Shown: positions 50,698 through 59,337 of the stretch, piece after piece
Numbering within the stretch: the first letter of the stretch is position 1
How the letters are laid out: each line of letters begins with the position of its first letter
Assembly: GCA_052379645.1 (NCBI GenBank)
Contig: JBQSYU010000007.1
Direction: 5' to 3' (one strand)
DNA from: Arthrobacter_H sp030452125
GTDB lineage: Bacteria > Actinomycetota > Actinomycetes > Actinomycetales > Micrococcaceae
Length of the DNA stretch: 64,000 bases
Position numbers and translations under genes: made by a program
The notes under the pieces: model-generated
The model's input: only the letters and a program-made list of their open reading frames with translations
Database searches by the model: none
What the model was told of the DNA's origin: nothing

Positions 50698-51574
50698 CCG
50701 CGTCGGTTTCGAGGTTCGTGCGTCGTTGGCCCGTCCTGGTGGCGCCGATCCCTGCGGCGATGACCAAGACGATCCCGATGACCGCTGCCGGACGCGGGAC
50801 CTGGTCCAGGATGGTCAGCCCGATCAGCACGGCGATCGCCGGTTCCAGACACATCAGGGTCCCGAAGGCGGCGGTGGTCAGCTTGCGTAGGGCCAGCATC
50901 TCGAGGCTGAACGGAATGACGGGCAACAGCAGGGCCAGCCCGAACCCCCAGAGCAGGATCGGCCAGTCCAGGTTTCCGAGAACGGAGGGCCCGACCGCGA
51001 GCGTGGCGACGATCCCGGCCACCGGCATCGAGATCGCCAAGGCACTGATCCCCGAAACAGCGTCACCGGCCTTCTGGGTAAACAGTACGTAGCCGGCCCA
51101 GCAGGCGGCAGCACAGAGCGCGAAGAAGATCCCCACCGGGTCCGTGGCGCCCAACCACGGTTCGGTCAGCCCCAGGACGCCGGCCCCGGCGACCAAGGCC
51201 CACCACCGGGCCGGGCCCCGGCCCTGGACGATGGCCACCGACAACGGCCCGAGGAATTCCAGGGCGCTGGCAGTACCCAACGGAATCCGTTCGATGGCGA
51301 ACATGAAGAAGATCGTCACCCCTCCGGTCGCCACCCCCAGCAAGGCACTGGTCCCCAAGGCGGCCCGGCTGTACGTGACCTTCCACGGCCGTCCCACCAC
51401 GACCAGGATCACCGCCGCCCAGGACAGCCGCAGCCACGCGACCCCGGCTGGACCCAACGTGTCGATGAGTCCGACGGAGACGGCCAACCCCAACTGGACG
51501 CAGACCATCGCGGCGAGCGCCATGAGCGAGCCGGTGCCTGCCGAGTTCTCCGCCAGGCGGGGTGAGGAGTTCAT
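50681..51574 (-). CDS. EamA family transporter (RhtA-like)
   Basis: A 297-residue ten-helix drug/metabolite transporter. Two EamA repeats are visible (GLIDTLGPAGVAWLRLSWAAVILVV and SLEMLALRKLTTAAFGTLMCLEPAIAVLIGLTILDQVP). RhtA-type members export amino acids such as threonine or homoserine. ATG at 51574 (MNSSPRLAENS) is preferred. It is divergent from a LysR gene at 51658, its likely regulator. Confidence 0.88.
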   Translation of the reverse strand: MNSSPRLAENSAGTGSLMALAAMVCVQLGLAVSVGLIDTLGPAGVAWLRLSWAAVILVVVGRPWKVTYSRAALGTSALLGVATGGVTIFFMFAIERIPLGTASALEFLGPLSVAIVQGRGPARWWALVAGAGVLGLTEPWLGATDPVGIFFALCAAACWAGYVLFTQKAGDAVSGISALAISMPVAGIVATLAVGPSVLGNLDWPILLWGFGLALLLPVIPFSLEMLALRKLTTAAFGTLMCLEPAIAVLIGLTILDQVPRPAAVIGIVLVIAAGIGATRTGQRRTNLETDAVIGAG

Positions 51575-51657
51575 GGGTCCATTGGAACGGAAACACTCCG
51601 TCAACGTCCACGTGACAATCCACAACGGATCATCCAGCATTCCTGCACAATAGAAGA

Positions 51658-52584
51658 ATGGAAACCCGGCGTCTGCAATATCTCTACGAACTCTCCCGCA
51701 TGGGCTCGATGCGCGGGGTCGCCGATCTGTTGGGGACCACGACGTCCACGGTCTCCCAGCAGATCGGTTTATTGGCCCGGGAGACCGGCGCCCGGCTCCT
51801 GGAGCCCGACGGTCGCGGGGTGCGGCTGACCCCGGCGGGGCGCCGTCTGGCCGATCATGCCGAGGCCATCCTGACCGCCGTCGATTCGGCGCGCCTGGAT
51901 CTGGTTCCGGGGGCGGCCCCCTCGGGGACCCTGCGAGTGGCCGGTTTCGCCACGGCGATCCGCACGACCTTGATGCCGATCATCGCCGAACTGGCCGAGC
52001 GCCATCCCGGCATGGACATCATGGTCTTCGAACACGAACCGGCGGAGGCGCTGAAACTCCTCGGCGTGGACCAGATCGATCTGGCCCTGACCTATGACTA
52101 CAACTTGGCGCCCGACCAGGTCGACGCGGGGGTGGACACCTTGCCACTGTGGAGCACCCCGTGGGGCCTCGGCGTACCGACGGCCGCCGCCCACCGGTTC
52201 GGGTTCCTTCCCGCCACAGGCACCCAAGACAGGTCGGGGACCACCGCCCCGGATGCGGCCACGGTCTTCTCGGCGTTCCGCGACCACGACTGGATCGGGA
52301 ATTCACGCAATATCGCCGACGAGACGGTGCTGCGCATCATCTCCTCGATGGCCGGATTCGAACCGGCGCTGCGCCACCAGTCCGACAGCCTGGACCTGGT
52401 CGAGGACCTCATCCTGGCTGGTCTCGGCGTCGGGTTGCTCCCCAGAAACCGGCTGCCCCGGAAAGGGATCACCATCCTGGAACTGCATGATCCAGAGGTC
52501 AGGCTCCGCGCCTTCGCCCGCATCCGGCGCGGTCGCAGCGCCTGGCCGGCCCTGGCACTGGTCCTGGAACGGATCAGTGCTTGA
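51658..52584 (+). CDS. LysR family transcriptional regulator
   Basis: A 308-residue LTTR: HTH at residues 3-62 (RRLQYLYELSRMGSMRGVADLLGTTTSTVSQQIGLLARETGARLLEPDGRGVRLT) and a substrate-binding domain from about 90. It is divergent from the EamA exporter (84-base gap), so probably controls it. Its last 11 bases overlap the convergent CynX-type transporter gene. Confidence 0.92.
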   Translation: METRRLQYLYELSRMGSMRGVADLLGTTTSTVSQQIGLLARETGARLLEPDGRGVRLTPAGRRLADHAEAILTAVDSARLDLVPGAAPSGTLRVAGFATAIRTTLMPIIAELAERHPGMDIMVFEHEPAEALKLLGVDQIDLALTYDYNLAPDQVDAGVDTLPLWSTPWGLGVPTAAAHRFGFLPATGTQDRSGTTAPDAATVFSAFRDHDWIGNSRNIADETVLRIISSMAGFEPALRHQSDSLDLVEDLILAGLGVGLLPRNRLPRKGITILELHDPEVRLRAFARIRRGRSAWPALALVLERISA

Positions 52585-53866
52585 CGTAGCCGCTGCGCCC
52601 CGCCACCATCCCCGCCGGGAGTTGGACGACCAGGGCCACGAGCAGGACCCAGAGCAACGTCGTCCAGCTGCCCGTGAGGTCGTGCAGCACCCCGGCCAAC
52701 AGCGGTCCGCTGGCCGACATGGAGTAGCCGATGGTCTGGGACATGGCGCCCAGTTCAGCGGTTGCCGAGCCGCCGCGGGCCCTCAGCAACGGCAACGAGA
52801 AGCCGACGCCGGTCATGATCCCGAAGCCCACGCCCATCAGCAGCATCCACAGCAGGGTCGGCCCGGTGGGCGCCACCAAGACACCGATGATCCCCGCGAC
52901 GGTCAACAGGGTCCCTGCCACGGCCCCGCCGATCTGCGAATGGTGGCGGGCCACGGCGATCGAGGAGATCAGGGCCGGAACGATGGCCGCCAGGTTGGCG
53001 ATCGACAGGGCGTTGCCGGCTGCGGCGGCAGGCATCCCCGCATCCATGAGGATCACGGGCAACCAGGCGTTGGCCGTATAGAAGACCAGGGAGAGCACCG
53101 CGAAATACACGGTCACCGCCCAGGCCAACGGCTGGCGCCAGACGGAGACCCCGCCGTCGTGCGTTTGAAGGTGTCCGGCACCGGTGGCCGGTTGCTTGCT
53201 TCCGCGCAGGAAAGGCATCCAGACGACCAGGCCGATGATCGGCAGGACCCCCCAGAGGGCCAGCGCACCGGACCAGTCCAGGCCCAATGCGCGCTGCAGC
53301 GGCAAGGTCAGGCCGGCGGCCGCTGCCGGGCCGGTGAACAGGGCGGTGGTGTACAGCCCGGTGAGGATCCCGGTGCGTCCGGCGTAGTCGCGTTTGATCA
53401 GGGCCGGGAGCAGGACGTTGCCGAAGGTGATGCCCACGCCGACCAGCGCCATCCCGGCGAAGAGGAATCCGGTGCCCGGCAGCATCCGCAGCCCGGTGCC
53501 GGCCAGGATGATGACCAGTGCACCGGAAATCGTGCGTTCGATGCCGAAGCGGCGTCCGATCCGTGGTGCCTGGGAGGAGAGCAGGACGAAACTGAGCAAC
53601 GGGGTGGAGGTCACCAGCCCGGCGATGGCCGAGGAGAAGCCCAGCGATTCCTGGATCTGCCCGATCAACGGGGCCACGGCGGTGATCGGCGGGCGGAGGT
53701 TCAGGCCCACCACGACGACGGCTACCGCGGCGAACCACAACGGCACCAGCGAACGGTGCGGGGCCGCGGAGGGCTCCTCCGGTGCCGTTCCGGCGCCGGG
53801 TTGGGCGGTCGATGGTGCAGCGGTCGATGGTGCGGCGGTCGATGGTGCGGTCTCTGCTGGGTTCAT
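52574..53866 (-). CDS. CynX/NimT family MFS transporter
   Basis: A 430-residue 12-helix transporter of the cyanate permease group: VVGLNLRPPITAVAPLIGQIQESLGFSSAIAGLVTSTPLLSF is the diagnostic first two helices (LRPxI), with RRFGIERTISGALVIILAG at loop 2-3. The N-terminus has a repetitive APSTA tail encoded by the minisatellite at 53808-53852. Substrates of the family include cyanate and nitroimidazoles; here unknown. Confidence 0.9.
   Translation of the reverse strand: MNPAETAPSTAAPSTAAPSTAQPGAGTAPEEPSAAPHRSLVPLWFAAVAVVVVGLNLRPPITAVAPLIGQIQESLGFSSAIAGLVTSTPLLSFVLLSSQAPRIGRRFGIERTISGALVIILAGTGLRMLPGTGFLFAGMALVGVGITFGNVLLPALIKRDYAGRTGILTGLYTTALFTGPAAAAGLTLPLQRALGLDWSGALALWGVLPIIGLVVWMPFLRGSKQPATGAGHLQTHDGGVSVWRQPLAWAVTVYFAVLSLVFYTANAWLPVILMDAGMPAAAAGNALSIANLAAIVPALISSIAVARHHSQIGGAVAGTLLTVAGIIGVLVAPTGPTLLWMLLMGVGFGIMTGVGFSLPLLRARGGSATAELGAMSQTIGYSMSASGPLLAGVLHDLTGSWTTLLWVLLVALVVQLPAGMVAGRSGYVKH
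53808..53852. repeat. Three tandem 15-bp repeats in the transporter gene
   Basis: GTCGATGGTGCAGCG, GTCGATGGTGCGGCG and GTCGATGGTGCGGTC lie end to end. The unit is five codons, so copy changes alter the length of the N-terminal Ala-Pro-Ser-Thr tail but keep the frame. Confidence 0.9.
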
Positions 53867-53924
53867 CGTCGTCCTTCGGTGGTGGGGCCCGACCAGCCTA
53901 GAAGGACCCTGCTACCCTTTCAAC

Positions 53925-54476
53925 ATGGCCAATAACGAGTTTGAGCATTACAAAGGGTGGGCGGTTGACCTCGCCGTCGACCTCGTGAACACGGCGGCGA
54001 CCGATGATGACCGGCTGCGCGATTCGGCGGACGTGGCCGAACTACTGGCCAGACACCATGTGGCGGCGCGCCGCCCGGCCACCGACGACGATGCCGCCCA
54101 TCTGCGGGCCGTCCGGGGGCAACTGCGCGTGGTGATGGACGCCGCCGAGATCGGCCAGGCCGCCCCGGCACTGAATTCCCTGGCCGCCGAGGGAGGGTGC
54201 ACCCCACGGCTTTCCAACCATGACGGGCACGACTGGCATCTGGACCACCACATTCCGGGAGACCTGCTGTGGCGGCACGTCGCCGCCGAATGCGCTGCCG
54301 GACTCATGGACTTCATCCTGCGGCATTCCCCGCGACGGCTGCGCAGCTGCGCAGCATCCGACTGCTCCCGCTACTTCGCCGACCGCACCCGCAACGCCTC
54401 GGCACGTTTCTGCCCGCAACGCGGCTGCGCGAACAGGACCCGGGTGCGCAGGCACCGCCAGGCCAGGGAACTGTAA
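53925..54476 (+). CDS. CGNR zinc-finger domain protein (ABATE/DUF1470 type)
   Basis: A 183-residue protein. The C-terminal segment CAASDCSRYFADRTRNASARFCPQRGCANR is the CGNR zinc ribbon (four Cys; here the last motif is CANR rather than CGNR). The N-terminal part (LAVDLVNTAATDD) matches the stress-associated ABATE domain. Members act as DNA-binding regulators. It is divergent from the CynX-type transporter, so it may control that gene. Confidence 0.88.
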   Translation: MANNEFEHYKGWAVDLAVDLVNTAATDDDRLRDSADVAELLARHHVAARRPATDDDAAHLRAVRGQLRVVMDAAEIGQAAPALNSLAAEGGCTPRLSNHDGHDWHLDHHIPGDLLWRHVAAECAAGLMDFILRHSPRRLRSCAASDCSRYFADRTRNASARFCPQRGCANRTRVRRHRQAREL

Positions 54477-54524
54477 TGCCCTAATCTTCCGCCGGGGCGT
54501 TCCCCGGTGGTGAAGAACACACCC

Positions 54525-55205
54525 TCAGAGGCGTTCGCGGATCAGGGCGCAGGCACTGGGGATGGGTTCGATGATCTCCACGGCACCGCCCGTGGCCAGC
54601 CGACGGGCCGCCTCACTCAACGGTCCCCCGGCGATGATGACGGCGCGGGCGCCGGCCGCCCAGGATCGAAGTGCCGCGCTCTGCAGTTCGGCGAATTGTG
54701 CCTCGGGGTCGGTGGCCAGCTGCAACGGGCCCGCGGCAGTGGTCTCGACCCCGCAGAAAAGCCCCGCCTCGGCATGCTCGTCGGCGAGCCGTTCCAAAGA
54801 GGAAACCAGACGAGGAGTGGTGGTGGCCATCCCGAACCGTCGGCCGCCCCGGGCCGCGGCCAGGATGGATGCCTGGCCGATGCCGACGACGGGGATCCCC
54901 AGTTCCCGGGCCAACCGGCCACGGCCCGGGTCCCCGAAAGCCGCCACGACGACGCCGGCCACCCGGCTGCCTTGGTCCGAGGCCAGGATCTCGTGGACGG
55001 TGCGGCAGACTTCGGTCGCTGCCTCGGCCAGGGCCCCGGAGTCCAGGATCATCCGTGGTCCGGAGCGGGCCGTGACCGCGCGCAGTTCATATCCCGAGCC
55101 GGCCAGCTCCCGCCCGGCGATGTCGGCCATCAGGGCGGTGGTGTCCTCGTTGGTGTTCGGATTGACCAGCAGCACCAGGCCGCCGGTTCCGGCCGGGGTG
55201 GTCAT
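54525..55205 (-). CDS. Asp/Glu/hydantoin racemase-fold protein lacking the usual cysteines
   Basis: A 226-residue protein with the family fold (LVLLVNPNTNEDTTALM at the start; VVGIGQASILAAARGGRRFGMATTT). In active racemases a Cys lies in each half, in C-F-x-D-P-G and in L-G-C-A-G. Here those positions read VAAFGDPG and VIIAGGP, so both appear missing and racemase activity is doubtful. It shares one base with the stop of the epimerase gene (TGATG), so the two form an operon. Confidence 0.75.
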   Translation of the reverse strand: MTTPAGTGGLVLLVNPNTNEDTTALMADIAGRELAGSGYELRAVTARSGPRMILDSGALAEAATEVCRTVHEILASDQGSRVAGVVVAAFGDPGRGRLARELGIPVVGIGQASILAAARGGRRFGMATTTPRLVSSLERLADEHAEAGLFCGVETTAAGPLQLATDPEAQFAELQSAALRSWAAGARAVIIAGGPLSEAARRLATGGAVEIIEPIPSACALIRERL

Positions 55206-56044
55206 CACGGGTGGCGGACCCCGGACCCCTCGAGCACCGCCGCATAGCCTTCCCGGTAGCTCGGATAGGAATACGTGTAGCCGCTGGCACGGAGCAGGTC
55301 GCCCCGCAGGCGTTTTCCTGCCGGCTCCCCCGGGTTCGGTGCTTCCTGCCAGGGCATCCCCAGGCGTCCGGCGAGGAAGGAGAGCACCTGCAGCTGGCTG
55401 ACCGGCTCCTCGTCGACGCCCAGATACAGCGGGCCCGGCGCATCCACGGCGGTGGCCAGATGCACGATCGCTCCTGCCGCGTCGTCGCGGTGGATGCGGT
55501 TGGTATAGAGCCCGGGGACGGACGGGTCGACCTCCCCGGTGCGTACCTGGTCGATCAGGCGCGTCCTGCCGGGCCCGTAAATACCTGACAGGCGCAGCAC
55601 GGTGCCCTGGGGGGCACGGGCGGCCAGCAGCTCTTCGGTTTCACAGAGCACCGCGGCCGTGGCTGTTGGCGGATCCACGGGGCTTACCTCGTCCATCCAT
55701 GCCCCGTCGACGTTGGGGTAGACCGCCGTGGAAGAGACCAGAATGATGCGTTCGGGGCGCACACCGTCACGTTCGAGTGCATTCAGGACGTTGGCCAGCC
55801 CCTCCCGGTAGACCTGCCGGTAGGCGTCCGCGTTGCGTGCCCCCGCCGCCGGCGCCACGACCACGATGCTGGTGTCAGCCGGCACGGGAGGCAATTCGCC
55901 GGTCAGGTCCGCGACCACCGGCTCGATGGCCCCGGGCAGCACCTCGGGCGAACGCCGCCAGCCGACGACGCGATGTCCGAGCGCGGCGAAGCGTAGTCCT
56001 GCTTCGGTCCCCACATCGCCACATCCGGCCATCAAAACAGTCAT
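55205..56044 (-). CDS. NAD-dependent epimerase/dehydratase family protein (YeeZ-like SDR)
   Basis: A 279-residue extended SDR. The nucleotide-binding loop is VLMAGCGDVGTEAGLRFAALGHRVVGWRRS (residues 3-32). Others are VVAPAAGARNADAYRQVYREGLANVLNAL, the Ser-Tyr region LVSSTAVYPN, and LRLSGIYGPGR. It resembles the YeeZ group, which has no settled substrate. ATG at 56044. It is the first gene of the operon with the racemase-like gene. Confidence 0.87.
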   Translation of the reverse strand: MTVLMAGCGDVGTEAGLRFAALGHRVVGWRRSPEVLPGAIEPVVADLTGELPPVPADTSIVVVAPAAGARNADAYRQVYREGLANVLNALERDGVRPERIILVSSTAVYPNVDGAWMDEVSPVDPPTATAAVLCETEELLAARAPQGTVLRLSGIYGPGRTRLIDQVRTGEVDPSVPGLYTNRIHRDDAAGAIVHLATAVDAPGPLYLGVDEEPVSQLQVLSFLAGRLGMPWQEAPNPGEPAGKRLRGDLLRASGYTYSYPSYREGYAAVLEGSGVRHP

Positions 56045-56259
56045 GTTTGGTTTTCTCCTTGAAGAAGTTTCGGGCCTTCCATCCTATGCGTGGTGACAAA
56101 CTCCAGGCTTCGGTAGACCACCCGGAGGACCGTTGACGACTTCAGATGGTCACGTACTCGTGGGTAAGCAGATTTTTCCACCCGTTCTACATAGGATGCG
56201 GATCATCACGTCTTGTGTCCCGGGCCGCCGAGTACCGGGAGGTCACTCCAGGGGAAACG

Positions 56260-56970
56260 ATGAACTTTTCACCACGCCGTCCCGTGGCACGCTGCGTCGT
56301 GGCACTGGTATCGCTGGTCCTGTTCACGGCCTGCGCCGCACCCGCACCCGGACCCCATACGCCACCCCCCGAGAGCACTACCGCCACCCCGAGTGCCGCG
56401 GCCACCGATTCGACCCGGATCCGGATGCTGGTGCGTTCCGTGGCCGATGGCTATTTCGAGTTCGAGGCGCCACCGACCTGGACCGTGGAGAAGCTGGAGG
56501 TCGATCCCCTGCTGGCCCACCGCCCCGAGGCCGGCCACCTCCGGGTCCTGAATGAAGAGGGCAAGGTCATGGCGGAGTTCGTCTCCGGCGACGCCCCGAT
56601 GGCGGAGGCGGAAACCGGCGATCAGGACCGGCCCTACACCAGGTTCGATTCGGCCCCGACGTTCATCGAGGACCACGCATTCGTCTACGACGCACTGGGC
56701 AAGGACGGTTCGGACGCCTCGATGGCCCTGAGCCCGCAGGAGGAATCCGATGATGAAGTCTCCGCCCTGCCCCGCCGCTTTTCCTATGTGGGCGGCAGCG
56801 GCGTGTTCCGCCGGGAGATCGGACCGGATACCCCGCTGGCCGGGGTGTCTTCGAAGCTGAAGGGGACGAAGCGGCTGGAGGCCTACACCCGCACCCAAGA
56901 ATACCTGCAGATCAAGGCGATGCTCACCTCGCTGCAGCAAGCCAAGACGACGCATGTCTCCCCGCCGTGA
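56260..56970 (+). CDS. Secreted lipoprotein of unknown function
   Basis: A 236-residue protein from ATG 56260 (GGGGAAA ribosome site). A signal peptide ends at the lipobox LFTAC, followed by a Pro/Thr-rich spacer and a globular domain with no known motif (FEFEAPPTWTVEKLEVDPLL...). Probably membrane-anchored on the outside; function unknown. Confidence 0.75.
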   Translation: MNFSPRRPVARCVVALVSLVLFTACAAPAPGPHTPPPESTTATPSAAATDSTRIRMLVRSVADGYFEFEAPPTWTVEKLEVDPLLAHRPEAGHLRVLNEEGKVMAEFVSGDAPMAEAETGDQDRPYTRFDSAPTFIEDHAFVYDALGKDGSDASMALSPQEESDDEVSALPRRFSYVGGSGVFRREIGPDTPLAGVSSKLKGTKRLEAYTRTQEYLQIKAMLTSLQQAKTTHVSPP

Positions 56971-57157
56971 CTTCCGGGTCCGTCACCGCATCCCGGCTGC
57001 ACTACCCCGCCCTTCCAGAGTCATGAACTCATCCCCCTTGATTCTCCTCATCAGTCGCCTCCGGGCGCGCGGCCCGTGGCGGATGACCGGCCTCCCCCCC
57101 AACTGAGAGGCGTAGGCTGAAGCCGCGGTTTTCTTTCACTGTGGGGGGGCAGCGAGC

Positions 57158-57415
57158 ATGGGCATGAATTCGAACATCGATATCGCTTCGCTGAATATTG
57201 CTGAGCTCACGAGCCTTTCGATCCTCATCGTCGTGCTCACCGTGGGCGTACTCGTTTGTTCTGCACGCATTGCGGTTCGGAACAAGTACCGCAAGCTCGA
57301 CGAGAGTTCCTTCGGGCCCGGGGTTTCCACGGCTGAAGTCGAGAATCATCAGGTACCCACCCCACTGATGAACCGGGCCACTGGATCCACTGGTACCGGC
57401 AGGAGGAGTCCCTGA
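57158..57415 (+). CDS. Small membrane protein (single span, 85 aa)
   Basis: ATG at 57158 (a second ATG follows at codon 3). One hydrophobic segment, LTSLSILIVVLTVGVLVCSARIAV (about residues 18-41), then a basic region and a hydrophilic tail. No family recognised. It precedes the three-paralog block by about 260 bases. Confidence 0.5.
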   Translation: MGMNSNIDIASLNIAELTSLSILIVVLTVGVLVCSARIAVRNKYRKLDESSFGPGVSTAEVENHQVPTPLMNRATGSTGTGRRSP

Positions 57416-57673
57416 TCGGTGCATCCAGGTGACCCATTGAACCCAGGTCGGCTCGCGGGACCTGCCCCGCGCTGTGCGTTACTCGCCCGTCATGGTGCGC
57501 CGGGCACCTCCCTGCCCTGTCGGGTGGACGTTGACGACGGCGGACTGATGATCGAGTTCCGTGCAGTTCCCATCAAGACCCCGGGCAGCCAAGGTCGCCG
57601 ACCGAGCGGCCTGGCAGTAGCGTGGAGAGAACCAGCCTCCGGGCACCTCGACCAGCGGGAGTTCCACCCAATA

Positions 57674-58453
57674 ATGAAAGTCGCAGCCTTCCTCGTCGCC
57701 ACCATCGCCGGCACCCTGGCCGTCCTGTGCGCGACCTACGGTGCAGGCCAGGCGGCCCCGGGGTCGCCGGTGCCTGCGATGGTGGCCGGCCTGGGCCTGC
57801 TCGTGGTCCTCGGCTCGCTGTTCTGGTGGGGATTCCGGCGGGCCTTGTCCGTGGCCAGCATCCGACGCCGCGAGGGTTCCGCCCTGTTCTGGACCGCCGA
57901 GGCCCGGCAGCTGGTCGGCCATAAATTCGCCCTGGTCGGCGCCATCCTCGGCACGGGGCTGGCCGTCAGCGTCATCGCCTTCGCCCTGACCGGCGCCACC
58001 GATCTGTCCCCCGAAGCGTTGGGGTCCCTGTCCTTCCAACTGCAGATGGTGTTTGTGGTGGCCGGCCTCACGACCATCATCGTCACGTTCGAGTTGAACA
58101 GCGCCCTGCGCAACGCCGCCGAAGCCGCCCCCGGGGAGATGCCCCGGATCAACCAGGCGGTCCTGGGCGGCAAGGACGTCGACCTCACCGACCCTCAACG
58201 GCGTGCGGCGAACCGCATGGCGCTCGTCGTCCCGGTCGTCCTGCCGTTGCAGAAATTCGGGTTGTTCTACCTCTACGGCTATTTCGCCACCGCCTTCATC
58301 GAGACGCTCCTGACCGGTGAACGCCAGGTGATGCCCGCCGTGCTCCTGGTCTTCATGGGCGTCGTCGTACTCATCTACCTTCCCCATCTGGCCCGGCAGA
58401 TCCGCCATGCCAGCCATTACGCCCGCACCAACACGCCCCAGCCCGCCCACTGA
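57674..58453 (+). CDS. Tandem membrane paralog 1
   Basis: A 259-residue membrane protein with about six hydrophobic segments and no named family. Shared signatures with its two neighbours are GAGQAAPGSPVPAMVAGLGLLVVLGSLFWWGFRRA near the start, KFALVGAILGTGLAVSVIAFALTGATD, and PRINQAVLGGKDVDLTDPQRRAANRMALV before the last helices. ATG at 57674 is chosen; longer in-frame starts lie in non-conserved DNA. Confidence 0.82.
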   Translation: MKVAAFLVATIAGTLAVLCATYGAGQAAPGSPVPAMVAGLGLLVVLGSLFWWGFRRALSVASIRRREGSALFWTAEARQLVGHKFALVGAILGTGLAVSVIAFALTGATDLSPEALGSLSFQLQMVFVVAGLTTIIVTFELNSALRNAAEAAPGEMPRINQAVLGGKDVDLTDPQRRAANRMALVVPVVLPLQKFGLFYLYGYFATAFIETLLTGERQVMPAVLLVFMGVVVLIYLPHLARQIRHASHYARTNTPQPAH

Positions 58454-58524
58454 ACGCCCAGACGCCCGGGGCACGAGGCCTACCCTCGGCCCCATCGCCG
58501 ACCCACGGGAGAACAGTCCTCCAG

Positions 58525-59337
58525 ATGAAACCCACCCTCTTCCAACTCCACCTCCTGCTGGCAACGCCCGTGGTCCTGCTCGGGACCCAGGTCGCCGGCC
58601 AGCTGGCCCCGGCCTCCCCGGCTCCGGCCCTGTTGTCCGGCTTGGGCCTGTTGCTGCTGTTCGCGGCGCCGCTCTGGTGGCGGCTCAGGCATGCCTTCTC
58701 GGAACCCAACCCATTGGGTGGCGGCCCTCCGGAGCAGATCTGGACCGCGGATACGGCCTCTGAGGTCTTCGCCCGTAATTTCGCCCGGACCGGAATCCTC
58801 CTCGGGGTGGCCCTGGCGATCAGCGTCATCGTCTTCGCCCTGACCGGTGCCCACGAGCCACCGGACCAGGCGTTGGAGGTGCTCTCCTACATCGTCCAGG
58901 GGCTCTTCGTGTTGACGGCCTTCACGCTCACCATCACCTCCGTGCCGTTGGATACCGCCTCCCATGACGCGGTCGGTGACTCCCGGAAGTCCATGAAGCG
59001 GATCAACCAGGTGGCCTTGGGCGGCAAGGACCTCCCCCTCACCGAGCACGATCGACTGGTGGCCCTCCGCGTGGCGATCGTGGCACCGCTCAGGCTGCGT
59101 CTACGGGGCTTCGGCATCACCTTCTTCCTCGCGTTCCTCGCCGTGGGCTTCGGCAGGAACATCGCGCTGGGCGAGGGCGACATCTTCGACTTCCTCCTCC
59201 CGGCCCTGCTTCTTCTGCTCGCCCTCATCCGGATCCCCTATGTGGCCGGGCAGTTACGTCGGGCCCGCCACTACGCCAGCGAAAACCTTCCCCGTCCTCT
59301 CGCCGAACGCTCAAGCGCCAACGTGGAGGACCGATGA
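58525..59337 (+). CDS. Tandem membrane paralog 2
   Basis: A 270-residue protein with the same layout: GTQVAGQLAPASPAPALLSGLGLLLLFAAPLWWRLRHAFS, NFARTGILLGVALAISVIVFALTGAHE and KRINQVALGGKDLPLTEHDRLVALRVAIVAPLRLRLRGFG. It has six to seven hydrophobic segments. It overlaps the start of paralog 3 (ATGA at 59334), so 2 and 3 are coupled. Function unknown. Confidence 0.85.
   Translation: MKPTLFQLHLLLATPVVLLGTQVAGQLAPASPAPALLSGLGLLLLFAAPLWWRLRHAFSEPNPLGGGPPEQIWTADTASEVFARNFARTGILLGVALAISVIVFALTGAHEPPDQALEVLSYIVQGLFVLTAFTLTITSVPLDTASHDAVGDSRKSMKRINQVALGGKDLPLTEHDRLVALRVAIVAPLRLRLRGFGITFFLAFLAVGFGRNIALGEGDIFDFLLPALLLLLALIRIPYVAGQLRRARHYASENLPRPLAERSSANVEDR

Noticed and set aside
52094..53935. A 613-codon plus-strand frame
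   Set aside because: Starts inside the LysR gene and runs antisense to the CynX-type transporter; composition is repetitive and no motif is visible.
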